Source: Propionibacteriaceae bacterium UBA6238
GTDB lineage: Bacteria; Actinomycetota; Actinomycetes; Propionibacteriales; Propionibacteriaceae
Direction of reading: 5' to 3'
NCBI GenBank assembly: GCA_002441465.1
Contig: DJWE01000067.1
Location: 1 to 64,000, forward strand
Length of the DNA: 64,000 nt
How positions within the stretch are numbered: position 1 is the stretch's first letter; each line of letters begins with the position of its first letter. The translations under genes were made by a program, and so were the position numbers. Positions 49,793-58,680 of the stretch are shown piece by piece. Below the pieces are notes generated by a model that saw nothing but the letters and a program-made list of their open reading frames with translations, was not told where the DNA came from and made no database searches.

Positions 49793-51168
49793 ACGCGCAT
49801 GGAAGCGAGCAACAAGGCCTCGGACACGATCGCGTGCTCGAAGGTCGCCATGTGCAGGGATTCGTTCGGACTGTGCGGGGCGGCCGGCGGGTCGAGCACG
49901 GCGGTGACGAGGATCGCCGCGTCCGGGAACTCCTCGGCGAGCTCGGCGATGAACGGAATCGAACCGCCCACCCCGACATCGACCGGGTCCACGCCGTAAC
50001 CCTCGGCGAGCGCCACCCGACCCAGCTCGGTGCCCCAGCCCTCCGCAGCCAGGAAGCCCTGGCCGCAGTCGACGTCGCTGAACTCCACCTCGGCGCCGAA
50101 CGGGGCGTGCTCGAGCAGGTGCGCACGCACCGCCTGGTAGGCCTGCCGCGCGTCCTGACCGGGAGCCACCCGGACGCTGACCACCACCGACACTTCGGGG
50201 TTCAAGGTATTGGACGCCTCCGAGGCGCTCGGGAAGTCGATCCCTGTGACGGTGATCGACGGTTGGTTCCAGATCCGCCCCAACAGGTCTCCCGAACCGA
50301 TCGGACGGGTCGAGTCGGGCAGGTCGGTCTCCTCCCGCAACCGGGATTCCGCATAGGCCGGCGTCGGGGCATCCCTTCGGGCAAGTCCCGGCACCACAAC
50401 GCTGCCCTGCTCATCCCACAACGTGCCGAGCAGCTTGATCGCGGCCAGCATCGCGTCCGGCACCGCCCCGCCGAACATGCCCGAATGCAGGGCATGGGCC
50501 AGTGTCCGCACGGTCAGGGTGAACCGGGTGGTGCCGCGCAGGGCCACCGTGATCCCCGGCGTCTGCGAATCCCAGTTGCCCGAGTCGGCGACCACGATCA
50601 GGTCCGCGGCCATCGCCTCGCGGTGATCGGAGAGGAACTGCCCGAAGGACCGCGAGCCGTACTCCTCCTCGCCCTCGACGAACAGCGTGACCCCGATCCC
50701 CCACTCCTCGCCGAGAACCTCGTTCAGGGTGCGCAGCGCCGCCAGGTGGGTGATCACCCCGGCCTTGTCGTCGGCGGTGCCTCGGCCGTAGAGCCGTCCG
50801 TCCCGCTCGGTGGCCTCGAACGGCGGGGTGAGCCACTGCGCGGCGTCGCCCACCGGCTGCACGTCGTGGTGGGCGTAGAGCAGCACCCGGCGCTGTCCTG
50901 GTGCGGCGGCCCGCGTGGCCAGGACGGCCGGCTGTCCCACCTGGTCGGTCCCGGGGATCGCGGCGGTGTACACGCCGACCTCCTCGAACACGCCGGACTC
51001 CCGCGCAAGCCCGGCGATCGCCTCCGCGCTACGCCACACCTGTGCGGAGTCGAAGGCGGGCCAGGACACCGAGGGGATCGCGACGAGGTCGCTGAGCTCA
51101 CGAACCGCGCGTGGCATCGCGGCGACGACGACGCCGCGCACTGCGGCGGACAAGGCGGGATCAGTCAT
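49765..51168 (-). CDS. M20-family dipeptidase
   Basis: The 467-residue metallopeptidase has LLYAHHDVQPVG (zinc His and catalytic Asp), LYGRGTADDKAG (bridging Asp), FVEGEEEYGS (catalytic and zinc Glu), VADSGNW and a final PHSPNES (zinc His). These are complete for the CNDP/ArgE-DapE type. It cleaves dipeptides in the cytosol. ATG 51168 is chosen; ATG 51177 is possible. Its end lies inside REP-like cluster A. Confidence 0.88.
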   Translation of the reverse strand: MTDPALSAAVRGVVVAAMPRAVRELSDLVAIPSVSWPAFDSAQVWRSAEAIAGLARESGVFEEVGVYTAAIPGTDQVGQPAVLATRAAAPGQRRVLLYAHHDVQPVGDAAQWLTPPFEATERDGRLYGRGTADDKAGVITHLAALRTLNEVLGEEWGIGVTLFVEGEEEYGSRSFGQFLSDHREAMAADLIVVADSGNWDSQTPGITVALRGTTRFTLTVRTLAHALHSGMFGGAVPDAMLAAIKLLGTLWDEQGSVVVPGLARRDAPTPAYAESRLREETDLPDSTRPIGSGDLLGRIWNQPSITVTGIDFPSASEASNTLNPEVSVVVSVRVAPGQDARQAYQAVRAHLLEHAPFGAEVEFSDVDCGQGFLAAEGWGTELGRVALAEGYGVDPVDVGVGGSIPFIAELAEEFPDAAILVTAVLDPPAAPHSPNESLHMATFEHAIVSEALLLASMRVSDQPGDGS

Positions 51169-51227
51169 GAGGCCCATCCTGTCACCGCTCGCTCGTGACG
51201 CGCCGACTGCTACCATTTCCCCTCGTC

Positions 51228-52709
51228 ATGCCTCAGAACCAGACCGGATCCAGGCCCCCGAAGTCGGGAGTCCGCCTCGTCCTGTCCTGGTTCCTCTCCA
51301 CCGTCGCCTTGTTCCTGGTTGCCCTGGCCGGCTGGATCCGGTTCCATTTCGGCACGGTCAGCTTCGACCAGATCATCAGCAACCTTCCGATCTCGAACGG
51401 CGCGGGAGTCGGCAATAACGACCTACTCCACGAGGCGATCGTGGTGTGCGTCGTGATACCGATCGTCCTTTCGACCGTGGTCGCGCTCGGCCGCTGGCAG
51501 TGGCGCCGCGTCAAGGGGGCACCGAGGACCCTCCGTCGACGCCTTCTCGTGATTCCCACCGTGGCCCTCACCGTCGCGCTCGGCGTGCTGCTCAGCGTGG
51601 CCGGCATCCCGCAGTACGCGGCGGCCATGCTCGACCCCCGCTCCATTGCCGACTACTACGAGCCCCCCACCGTCGTCCGCACCCAGGCCCAGCCGCGAAA
51701 CCTGATCACCATCTACCTGGAGTCGACCGAGAACACCTACCGGGACGCCTCGCTGTTCGGAGAGAACCTGCTCGCGAATCTGGACGCGGCCACGGCCGGC
51801 TGGCCGAGCTACGACAGCCTGCAGCAGTACCCCACCGGCGGCTGGACGATGGCGGGGATCGTCGGCACCCAGTGCGGCATCCCGCTGAAGAGCAAGCTGC
51901 TCACCATCGGGGTCAACTCCAACACCCAAGGCGAACAGGTCGAAACCTACCTGCCCGGCGCGACCTGCCTGGGCGACGTGCTCGCGGGCCAGGGCTACAC
52001 CAACGCCTACGTGGGCGGGGCGAACGTCCGGTTCGCCGGCAAGGACACCTACCTCACCGATCACGGCTACACCTCGATCGAAGGCCGCGAGAAGTGGGAG
52101 GCGGAGGGCGAGAAAGCGTCGGACGTGTCCGTGTGGGGCCTGTCGGATGCGCGGCTGTTCGATCATGCGAAGGACACGGTGGCTCGGCTCCGCAAGGCGG
52201 GGACGCCGTACAACCTGACCATCCTGACCATGGACAACCACGAGCCGGCCGCGATCTACCCCTCCTGCACCGATGACGAGGCCGTGCCGATGGCCACCGC
52301 GGTGAAGTGCTCCGGACGGGCCGTGGCAGGCTTCCTGGCGTACCTGAACTCTTCGGGCGTGCTGGCCGACACCGTTGTGGTGTTGATGGGCGACCACGTC
52401 AAGAACACCGGCGACAGCGACCAGTTCCGCGCCGAGCTTGAACATGCGCCCGAGCGGACCATCTTCTTCCGGGTGCACAGTCCAGACCCGGTCACTTTTA
52501 CCCGCGAGAACGCCGACCAGTTGTCGGCGCTGCCCACGACGCTGGAGCTGCTCGGCTTCGACGTACCCGAGGGGCGCGCAGGGCTCGGGGTGTCGTTCGT
52601 CGGTCAACACGATCTCACCGGCACGTCCGCGGCCCTCCCGGCCCACGACTACGCGAGCCTGCTCGAGGCGCCCTCGAGCGCGCTCTATCGCGCCTTCTGG
52701 CAGTCCTGA
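51228..52709 (+). CDS. Sulfatase-fold membrane phosphoglycerol transferase (LtaS/OpgB-like)
   Basis: The 493-residue protein has about three TM helices in the first 150 residues (20-45, 65-85, 105-130), then an extracytoplasmic alkaline-phosphatase-fold domain. NLITIYLESTENTY, GGWTMAGIVGTQCGIPL (Thr nucleophile region) and LMGDHVKN are typical of phosphoglycerol transferases. It should add or remodel glycerophosphate-type groups on cell-envelope glycans or glycolipids. Confidence 0.85.
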   Translation: MPQNQTGSRPPKSGVRLVLSWFLSTVALFLVALAGWIRFHFGTVSFDQIISNLPISNGAGVGNNDLLHEAIVVCVVIPIVLSTVVALGRWQWRRVKGAPRTLRRRLLVIPTVALTVALGVLLSVAGIPQYAAAMLDPRSIADYYEPPTVVRTQAQPRNLITIYLESTENTYRDASLFGENLLANLDAATAGWPSYDSLQQYPTGGWTMAGIVGTQCGIPLKSKLLTIGVNSNTQGEQVETYLPGATCLGDVLAGQGYTNAYVGGANVRFAGKDTYLTDHGYTSIEGREKWEAEGEKASDVSVWGLSDARLFDHAKDTVARLRKAGTPYNLTILTMDNHEPAAIYPSCTDDEAVPMATAVKCSGRAVAGFLAYLNSSGVLADTVVVLMGDHVKNTGDSDQFRAELEHAPERTIFFRVHSPDPVTFTRENADQLSALPTTLELLGFDVPEGRAGLGVSFVGQHDLTGTSAALPAHDYASLLEAPSSALYRAFWQS

Positions 52710-52780
52710 GGAGTGGGCACCCGGTTGCCGCGTCCGGGGCGCTGGGGCAATCCTGGAAGCCGATCGGCGAAAGGACCCCC

Positions 52781-52831
52781 ATGATCCACCGCATCCCCCG
52801 CCGGATTCCCTGCCAAGCCGCGGCGCGCTGA
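52781..52831 (+). CDS. Possible 16-codon leader ORF before the MarC gene
   Basis: ATG 52781 has AAAGGA 5-6 bases upstream, better than any site of the downstream gene. The frame gives MIHRIPRRIPCQAAAR, and its TGA ends 4 bases before the MarC GTG, which lacks a Shine-Dalgarno sequence. This suggests translational coupling or a regulatory leader. Confidence 0.35.
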   Translation: MIHRIPRRIPCQAAAR

Positions 52832-52835
52832 GCCC

Positions 52836-53468
52836 GTGGACGCAGCCGTATTCGTGAAGGCGTTCGCCGCGCTGTTCGCAATCATGAATCCATTCGTGGC
52901 CTTGCCCATGTTCTTGTCCCTGACCAGCGGTTTCGACAGCGCGCAGCAGCGCAGGGCGGGCCTGCGCACCGCCGGATACAGCGCCGTTCTCGCCGCGGTG
53001 ATCCTGGTCTCCGGGTCGATGGTGCTGTCCTTCTTCGGGGTCAGCGTGGACGACTTCCGGATCGCCGGCGGCATCGTGCTGCTCATGATCGGGCTCGGCA
53101 TGCTCAACGGCGCAGGCAGCACCGCGCACACCGGTACCGCCGCCGAGCAGGAGCATCACGCGCAGGTCAACGACCCGACGTTCTACCCGATGGCCTTCCC
53201 GATGATCGTCGGGCCCGGCACGATCACCACACTCGTCCTGCTGGCCGGCAGCAACGCCACACCGGCCGGCTATCTCACCATCGGCGTCGCGCTGGTAGCC
53301 GTGCTCGCGATCCTCGCGGTCGTGCTGTACTTCTCCGCGGCGATCGGACACCACTTGTCCCAGACGCTGCGCACCGTGATGACCCGGCTGATGGGCATGA
53401 TCCTTGCGGCGATCGCCGTGGAAATGCTGGTCGCCGGGCTCACCGCGGTGTTCCCCGGTCTGGCCTAG
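52836..53468 (+). CDS. MarC-family membrane protein
   Basis: The 210-residue protein has six hydrophobic helices and FAIMNPFVALPMF, FRIAGGIVLLMIGLGML and YPMAFPMIVGPGTITTLVLL, the conserved MarC elements. The family is a poorly characterised transporter-like group. Translation probably depends on the 16-codon upstream ORF. Confidence 0.88.
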   Translation: MDAAVFVKAFAALFAIMNPFVALPMFLSLTSGFDSAQQRRAGLRTAGYSAVLAAVILVSGSMVLSFFGVSVDDFRIAGGIVLLMIGLGMLNGAGSTAHTGTAAEQEHHAQVNDPTFYPMAFPMIVGPGTITTLVLLAGSNATPAGYLTIGVALVAVLAILAVVLYFSAAIGHHLSQTLRTVMTRLMGMILAAIAVEMLVAGLTAVFPGLA

Positions 53469-53484
53469 GCACGGACCAGGACGC

Positions 53485-53503
53485 GGCCTCTTCGGCCGAG
53501 GCC
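53485..53503. terminator. Convergent terminator hairpin
   Basis: GGCCTC (53485-53490) pairs with GAGGCC (53498-53503) in the 39-base gap between the convergent MarC and repeat-protein stops. Confidence 0.45.
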
Positions 53504-53507
53504 CCGC

Positions 53508-53738
53508 CTAGCCGTTCTCCTCCGGGCCAGGATTTCCGCTGGCCCAGTTGTCCGTCATCTCGGCCTCGGCATCGGTTGTCGAACCGGGGTTCCCGATCGC
53601 CCGCTCGCTGACCATCTCCTCGGCCTGATCGGCCGTCGAACCGGGATTCCCGATCGCCCATTCACTGACCATCTCCTCGGCCTGATCGGCCGTCGAACCG
53701 GGATTCCCGATGGCCCGCTCGGTGTTCTGCTCGCTCAT
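53508..53738 (-). CDS. Small protein of four 19-residue tandem repeats
   Basis: The 76-residue acidic product is almost entirely a tandem repeat: AIGNPGSTADQAEEMVSE occurs twice with near identity, a third copy reads AIGNPGSTTDAEAEMTD, and a fourth is cut to ASGNPGPEENG. The period is 57 bp, and copies at 53609-53665 and 53666-53722 are almost identical in DNA, so duplication is recent or homogenised. ATG 53738 has AAGGAG 5 bases upstream. No signal, TM or Cys is seen. I know no family. Confidence 0.72.
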   Translation of the reverse strand: MSEQNTERAIGNPGSTADQAEEMVSEWAIGNPGSTADQAEEMVSERAIGNPGSTTDAEAEMTDNWASGNPGPEENG

Positions 53739-53877
53739 AGCGACTCCTTCCGTCGCACCGTCTTGTTCGCTTTCCACGCTACCTCGCGTCCCGGTCGTTC
53801 GACCCTTCGGGGACCGTTATACGCACGAATGGTCGGGCGTCGCCGCTCGGCGAGCGTCGATGCCTGTGATCGAGTCC

Positions 53878-56190
53878 TCAGCGCAGCGCCCCCCTCACCT
53901 TCCCCAGCCGCAGGAACACGGTCTCCCCGGTGGCGTCCTTGAGGCCGTCGTTGTCGGTGACCGCGTACGCGCGGCCGCCGAGGATGGCGAAGCCCTCCAG
54001 CTTCTCCTGCGTCCAGCCCTTGGTCGCCTTCAGCGCAGGCAGCGCGTCGATCGCCAGGCGCTTGCGCACGATCGGCAGCGGCGACTCGGCCAGGTCGGCG
54101 ACCTGACCGTTCCAGTACGGCACGTCGAAGGTGTAGATCCGCTTCACCTTCGCGGCCGGGCCGTTCAGCTTGTCCCGCTCGATCACGGCGAAGGTGTTCT
54201 TGTCGATCGCGGTGATCTCGGACAGGCCCATCCAGTCGCCGTCGGTCGAGGTGTGCTCGAGTCGGTAGCCGTACCAGTGGAAGGACGCGTCGTCGACGTC
54301 GTAGCGCCCGATCCGGGCGATGCCTTCCTCCCCGGCTTTCTGGGTCTTGCCGATCTCGTCCCACAGCGGCCGCTGGATCACGAACCAGACGTGCTCGCCG
54401 CCGGCGTCCTTCGTTGCGGTGACGCCTTCCAGACCCCACTTGCCGACCTGGTCGGTGATCTCGGTGGGCAAGGAGACCTCCTCCTGCACGGCACCGGACG
54501 CGTCGGTGCGGACGAGCAGGTTCGCCGCTCCCGTCGCCCCCTCGCTGGCGAGCCAGAAGCCGCCCTGCGGACGGGCGAAGATGCCTTCCACGTCGAGCTG
54601 TGCTGGTTCGCCGTCCCTGGTCACCGGGATCGCGGAAGTGATCCGGGCCTGGGTGGGCTTGGTGTCCACGGTGTAGATGGTGGCGTTCTTGAGCACCGTG
54701 TCGGAGGCCGCGTACAGGTAGCGCGAGCTGCCCGGCTTCGCGCTCAGCGCACCCAGGGCCGACCAGCCGATCGGGCTACCGTCCGGCCCCGTGGTCGAGC
54801 GGATCGTCGGCCAGGCCTTCGACGCGGCGACCCGGTCGAGCCGGAACAGGCTGATCGCGGAGCGAACGCCCGCGGACGCGTCGTCGGTCTCGCTGGAGAC
54901 AGCCAGCAGCCCCCGCTTGGTGATCGGGAGGATCCCCTCCGGCCCGTTGCTGGTCTCCAGCAGCCCGTCCAGCTTCGGCGTCTTTCCGTTCAGGGTGTAG
55001 ACGGCCACGAAGTCGCTGCGCTCGGAACCGACGAAGACGTAGCGGGTGCCGCGGTAGGTGGCCACGGCCAGGCCTTCGAGTTCGACGCCCTTCTTCGCCG
55101 AGCGATCCTCGTTGTGCAGCCCGTACTGGATCGCGAGCCGCTCCACGGTGTTGCCGGAGTCCCAGACGACCTTCCCGGTGGTGTCGAAGATGGTCCAGCC
55201 GCGGGTGCCGCCCTTCCAGTCGCCCTCGTTGGCCGTGGCCAGCCGGTCGTTGCCGATCCAGGCGATCGCGTCCGGTTCGCGCGGGACGTCTGTGATGCTG
55301 CCGCTCTGGTCGATCACGCCGTCCTTGACGGTGTCGATGCCGGTGACCGTGTTCGTCCCGCAACTGAACGCCCCGGTGAGCGCGGCGCGCTTGCCGTCGA
55401 TGATCACCACGCCGTTGTTCTCCTGCAGCGTGACCGCGACCTGGTTACGCGCGTTGATGCTCACGTACTCCGGCTCGGGATCGGTGGGTTCGGTGATGCC
55501 GGCCTGGGCGAGCATCGGCAGGGCCGAGCCGTCCGCGGCCACCAGCGCCACCTTCGTGGCCTGCCAGGCCGAGGGAGCACCCGCCAGGTCGATCAGCTGG
55601 ACGAATCCGGCCGGCAGCTGGGGCAGGTCGCCCTTCCCGGCACCGGCGGGGGTTGCCTCCTCGTCCCGCTCGTTCTCGATCGCGACCGCGGCGAGGCGTC
55701 CGTCGGGGCTGATCGCGATCGAGTCGGGCTGACCGCCGAGATCGATCGAGCGGACGCGCTGCCGGTCGCGCAGCCGGATGACATCGAGGCGTCCGGACGG
55801 ATCGGTGTAGCTCTGCGAGGTGTTCACCACCACGAGCACATAGCCGCCGGCCACGGCCACCGAGGTGGGTTCGTCGTCCGCATCGCCGAGCTCGGCCAGG
55901 GACACGGTGCCGGCCGGCTTCGGCCGGTTCGGGTCGGCGATGTTCACGAAGCCGATCCGCTTGCCGGGCGCGTCGGTGTAGATCAGCGTCTTCGCGTCGG
56001 TGCTCACCGCGGAGATCTCGGCGACCGTCTCCTCGGTCGGGTCGGTGCCCGAAGGCAGGTTGGTGTACACCGGGAACGTCGCCGTGCGCACGAAGTGGCG
56101 AGCGCCCCCGGCCTGCGCAGGAGTCGCGACGGCGAGGCTGAGGGATGCGGTGAGCGCTGCGGCTGTGGCGAGCGCGATGAGGCGGGCCAT
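53878..56190 (-). CDS. Secreted esterase-like/phytase-like beta-propeller protein
   Basis: The 770-residue protein has a signal peptide (ARLIALATAAALTASLSLAVATPAQA). Its N-terminal half has repeated propeller blades (PDSIAISPDGRLAAVAIEN, EPDAIAWIGNDRLATANEGDW, VELEGLAVATYRG). The C-terminal half (LDVEGIFARPQGGFWLASE, WGLEGVTATKD, LEGFAILGGRAYAVTDNDG) has the DxEG/LEG pattern of the 'esterase-like activity of phytase' family. It probably hydrolyses phosphate or carboxyl esters outside the cell. AAAGGAG precedes ATG 56190 by 5-6 bases, and a PHO-box-like site lies upstream. Confidence 0.85.
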   Translation of the reverse strand: MARLIALATAAALTASLSLAVATPAQAGGARHFVRTATFPVYTNLPSGTDPTEETVAEISAVSTDAKTLIYTDAPGKRIGFVNIADPNRPKPAGTVSLAELGDADDEPTSVAVAGGYVLVVVNTSQSYTDPSGRLDVIRLRDRQRVRSIDLGGQPDSIAISPDGRLAAVAIENERDEEATPAGAGKGDLPQLPAGFVQLIDLAGAPSAWQATKVALVAADGSALPMLAQAGITEPTDPEPEYVSINARNQVAVTLQENNGVVIIDGKRAALTGAFSCGTNTVTGIDTVKDGVIDQSGSITDVPREPDAIAWIGNDRLATANEGDWKGGTRGWTIFDTTGKVVWDSGNTVERLAIQYGLHNEDRSAKKGVELEGLAVATYRGTRYVFVGSERSDFVAVYTLNGKTPKLDGLLETSNGPEGILPITKRGLLAVSSETDDASAGVRSAISLFRLDRVAASKAWPTIRSTTGPDGSPIGWSALGALSAKPGSSRYLYAASDTVLKNATIYTVDTKPTQARITSAIPVTRDGEPAQLDVEGIFARPQGGFWLASEGATGAANLLVRTDASGAVQEEVSLPTEITDQVGKWGLEGVTATKDAGGEHVWFVIQRPLWDEIGKTQKAGEEGIARIGRYDVDDASFHWYGYRLEHTSTDGDWMGLSEITAIDKNTFAVIERDKLNGPAAKVKRIYTFDVPYWNGQVADLAESPLPIVRKRLAIDALPALKATKGWTQEKLEGFAILGGRAYAVTDNDGLKDATGETVFLRLGKVRGALR

Positions 56191-56255
56191 GGGTTCTCCT
56201 TTGAGGATCCGGGTCACCCCGCACGCTGGCGGACCGGAAAGAACCGCGGCCGACG

Positions 56256-56277
56256 CGAGCGTGAACGCCCGGTGAGC
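56256..56277 (-). promoter_or_regulatory. PHO-box-like direct repeat
   Basis: On the minus strand GCTCACCGGGC and GTTCACGCTCG are adjacent 11-bp units. Actinobacterial PhoP boxes are head-to-tail 11-bp units of G(G/T)TCAYY type, so this pair is a fair match. It lies 66-87 bases before the start of the secreted phytase-like esterase gene. Confidence 0.45.
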
Positions 56278-56292
56278 ATCTGCCTAACCGCT

Positions 56293-56317
56293 GGCGGGAC
56301 CGGTTGACGGTCCCGCC
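56293..56317 (-). terminator. Terminator of the glutamate-cysteine ligase gene
   Basis: GGCGGGACC (56293-56301) and GGTCCCGCC (56309-56317) form a perfect 9-bp stem with a 7-base loop, 14 bases past the ligase stop. Confidence 0.6.
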
Positions 56318-56330
56318 TGCCCAGCCTGGT

Positions 56331-57815
56331 TCAGCCGGGCAGGTCCCAGGTGTGCACGGGCTCGTTGGCGTGCATCCGAGTGGCGTAGGCGGCGAGCATC
56401 TCGCGCAACGCCTCCGTCCGGGACGCGCCGCGTTCCTCGAGCCTTCGCACGGTGCTCACCTGCCAGTCCGCGCCGTTACGGCCGGTCAGGCAGCGTCCCT
56501 CGACCACGCCGAGCAGGCGATCGCGCACGCCGGCGTCCACCCCCCACGCGTCCAGGCCCGCGTAGGCCATCGGCAGTAGCTCGCGCAGGACCAGCTCGCT
56601 GGCCGGCACCTCACCGCGGCCGGGCCAGAACAGCGCGGCGTCGATGCCGATCCGGGCGCCGACGGCGAAGTTCTCCCTCGCCGTGGGGAAGGACATCCGC
56701 GACCACACCGGACGGTCCTCGTCCACCATGGAGCGCAGCACGCCGTAGTAGAACGCGGCGTTGGCCAAGGTGTCGACGATGGTGGGTCCGGCCGGCAGCA
56801 CCCGGTTCTCCACGCGCAGGTGCGGGCGTCCGTCCACGATGTCGTAGATCGGCCGGTTCCACCGGTAGACGGTGCCGTTGTGCAGCCGCATCTCGGCCAG
56901 CTTCGGGGTGCGTCCGGCGTCGAACGCCTCCTGCGGATCCTCGTCGTCCAGTTCGGGCAGCATCGCGGGGAAGTAGCGGGTGTTCTCCTCGAACAGATCG
57001 AAGATGGAGGTGATCCAGCGGTCGCCGAAGAACACCCGTGGACGCACCCCCTGGTTCTTCAGCTCCTCCGGACGGGTGTCCGCGGCCTGCGTGAACAGCT
57101 CGATCCTGGTCTCGGCCCACAGTTCCTTGCCCAGGAAGTACGGGCTGTTGGCGCCGAGCGCGAGTTGTGGCCCGGCCAGCACCTGGGCGGCATTCCAGTG
57201 GGCCGCGAACTCCGCCGGACGCACCTGCAGGTGCAGCTGCACCGACGTGCACGCCGATTCCGGCGCGAGCGAATCGGCGTAGCGCAGCAGCCGTTCACCG
57301 GAAGGTCCGGCGATGTCGAGGTGGATGTCCTCGCCGCGCGCGGCCAGCACCGCATCGTTCAGGGCCTGGTAGCGAGCGTTCGCACTCATCCAGTCGCCCT
57401 CGAAGGTGGCCGGCTCCACCGTCGGGAGGATCCCGATCATGACGATGTGCGCACCGAGTCCCGAGGAGCGCCGCTCGGCCTGGTTCAGGGACGCCCGCAG
57501 GTCGCGCTCCAGCCTGACCGTACTGTCCCCGCCGAGCTCATGCGGCGCCACGTTGAACTCGATGTTGAACCGGGCCAGCTCGGTCTGGTACTCCGGATCG
57601 GCGATCGCGGCCAGCACCTCGGCGTTGCCCATTCGCGGGCGGTAGTCGGCGTCGACCAGGTTGAGCTCGATCTCCATGCCGACCAGCGGCCGGTCGAACT
57701 CGAACGAACTGGTGGCCAGCATCTGCTCGAACACGTCGAGACAGGTCTTCACCTTGTCGCGGTAGCGCTGCCGCTGCTCGCGGGTGAACGTGGCCGACTC
57801 CAGGTCGCGTCCCAT
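56331..57815 (-). CDS. Glutamate-cysteine ligase family protein (GCS2 type)
   Basis: The 494-residue protein has FDRPLVGMEIELNLVDADYRP near the start, then ARFNIEFNVAPHEL and SVQLHLQVRP, core elements of the GCS2 carboxylate-amine ligase family. The family joins glutamate to an amine such as cysteine with ATP, but the actinobacterial members of this length are not well characterised, and mycothiol rather than glutathione is the usual thiol in such cells. ATG 57815 is selected because CATACT lies 6 bases upstream. Confidence 0.85.
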   Translation of the reverse strand: MGRDLESATFTREQRQRYRDKVKTCLDVFEQMLATSSFEFDRPLVGMEIELNLVDADYRPRMGNAEVLAAIADPEYQTELARFNIEFNVAPHELGGDSTVRLERDLRASLNQAERRSSGLGAHIVMIGILPTVEPATFEGDWMSANARYQALNDAVLAARGEDIHLDIAGPSGERLLRYADSLAPESACTSVQLHLQVRPAEFAAHWNAAQVLAGPQLALGANSPYFLGKELWAETRIELFTQAADTRPEELKNQGVRPRVFFGDRWITSIFDLFEENTRYFPAMLPELDDEDPQEAFDAGRTPKLAEMRLHNGTVYRWNRPIYDIVDGRPHLRVENRVLPAGPTIVDTLANAAFYYGVLRSMVDEDRPVWSRMSFPTARENFAVGARIGIDAALFWPGRGEVPASELVLRELLPMAYAGLDAWGVDAGVRDRLLGVVEGRCLTGRNGADWQVSTVRRLEERGASRTEALREMLAAYATRMHANEPVHTWDLPG

Positions 57816-57821
57816 GCCGGG

Positions 57822-57827
57822 AGTATG
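57822..57827 (-). promoter_or_regulatory. -10 box for a probably leaderless ligase transcript
   Basis: CATACT on the minus strand ends 6 bases before ATG 57815, the same spacing and hexamer as at the OsmC gene. No Shine-Dalgarno sequence is present. Confidence 0.45.
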
Positions 57828-57874
57828 CCCGGCTCCGGTGTCTCCCGGATAGACCCGGCGGTCTCGAGCCGGGC

Positions 57875-58411
57875 TCAGTCGGCGAATTCGGTGCCGGCGA
57901 ATCGATTCAGGTAGGCCTCGAACTCGATCGCGAGCGCGCCGTCCAGCTCGGACGCGTCCGTGGCGACCCACGGCTCGACGTCGAACCCGGAGATCGCTCC
58001 GGACAGCTCAGTCGGCCACTCGTTGCCGAAGCCGAAACGGCTGCGCAACAGAATGTAGTTCGACCGCGACAGCTCCAGCTGGCCGATCTCAGGCTGGGCG
58101 AGCAGCCGGAACGCCGCGACCGGGTTCAGCGCGTCGATCCGATGCGAGAGCGCGGCTCGAAGAATCGGCGCGCTGGTCCAGCCGAGCACCTCGTAGGCGT
58201 CCAGGGTGACCAGGTCGGCTCCCGTGCCGCGCACTTCTCGGACCCAACCGATGACTCGCTCGGTACAGCGGTAGTCGATGCAGCGTTCCTGAACCAAGCG
58301 GGTCAGCGACGCGACGCTCTGGCCGGCGTGCCGGAAGTAGTGCGTCGGGCTGGTCGTGATCCACGTGCCGACTGCGGGAGCCGGCTGCTCCCAAGTGTCC
58401 ATCCTCAACAT
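57875..58411 (-). CDS. Conserved-looking hypothetical protein
   Basis: The 178-residue soluble protein begins MLRMDTWEQPAPAVGTWITTSP. GGAGGGG lies 3 bases before ATG 58411, which decides this start over the ATG at 58438 that has no binding site. It is rich in Arg and aromatic residues and has two Cys (RCIDYRCTERVIGW). I do not recognise any family. It lies beside REP-like cluster B. Confidence 0.65.
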   Translation of the reverse strand: MLRMDTWEQPAPAVGTWITTSPTHYFRHAGQSVASLTRLVQERCIDYRCTERVIGWVREVRGTGADLVTLDAYEVLGWTSAPILRAALSHRIDALNPVAAFRLLAQPEIGQLELSRSNYILLRSRFGFGNEWPTELSGAISGFDVEPWVATDASELDGALAIEFEAYLNRFAGTEFAD

Positions 58412-58545
58412 GTTCCCCTCCACGGTTCCTGCCTTCATGAAGAGGCGGCGCCATCGGTGGGTGATACCTCCAGGTACCGATTCCACTCCGGAATCCCTCG
58501 CACCGTAAGACCCCCTCCGGGCGACGCCCGAAGGGGCGACACCAC

Positions 58546-58667
58546 CCACCTGGGGACGGTTCCGATCTCGGCCCACCACCTGGGGACGGTTCCGATCTCG
58601 GCCCAGCATCTGGGGACGGTTCCGATCTCGGACCAGCCGAGCGTGGACCGAGATCGGAACCGTCCCC
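58546..58667. repeat. REP-like repeat cluster B
   Basis: Three tandem 30-bp units with core TGGGGACGGTTCCGATCTCG start at 58546, 58576 and 58606. The third is followed by an inverted copy at 58644-58667 (TGGACCGAGATCGGAACC, then GTCCCC). The core GGGGACGGTTCC is shared with cluster A, 9 kb away. The cluster fills the gap between a hypothetical gene start and the nucleoside hydrolase stop. Confidence 0.78.
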
Positions 58668-58680
58668 GATCGGGCGGAAA

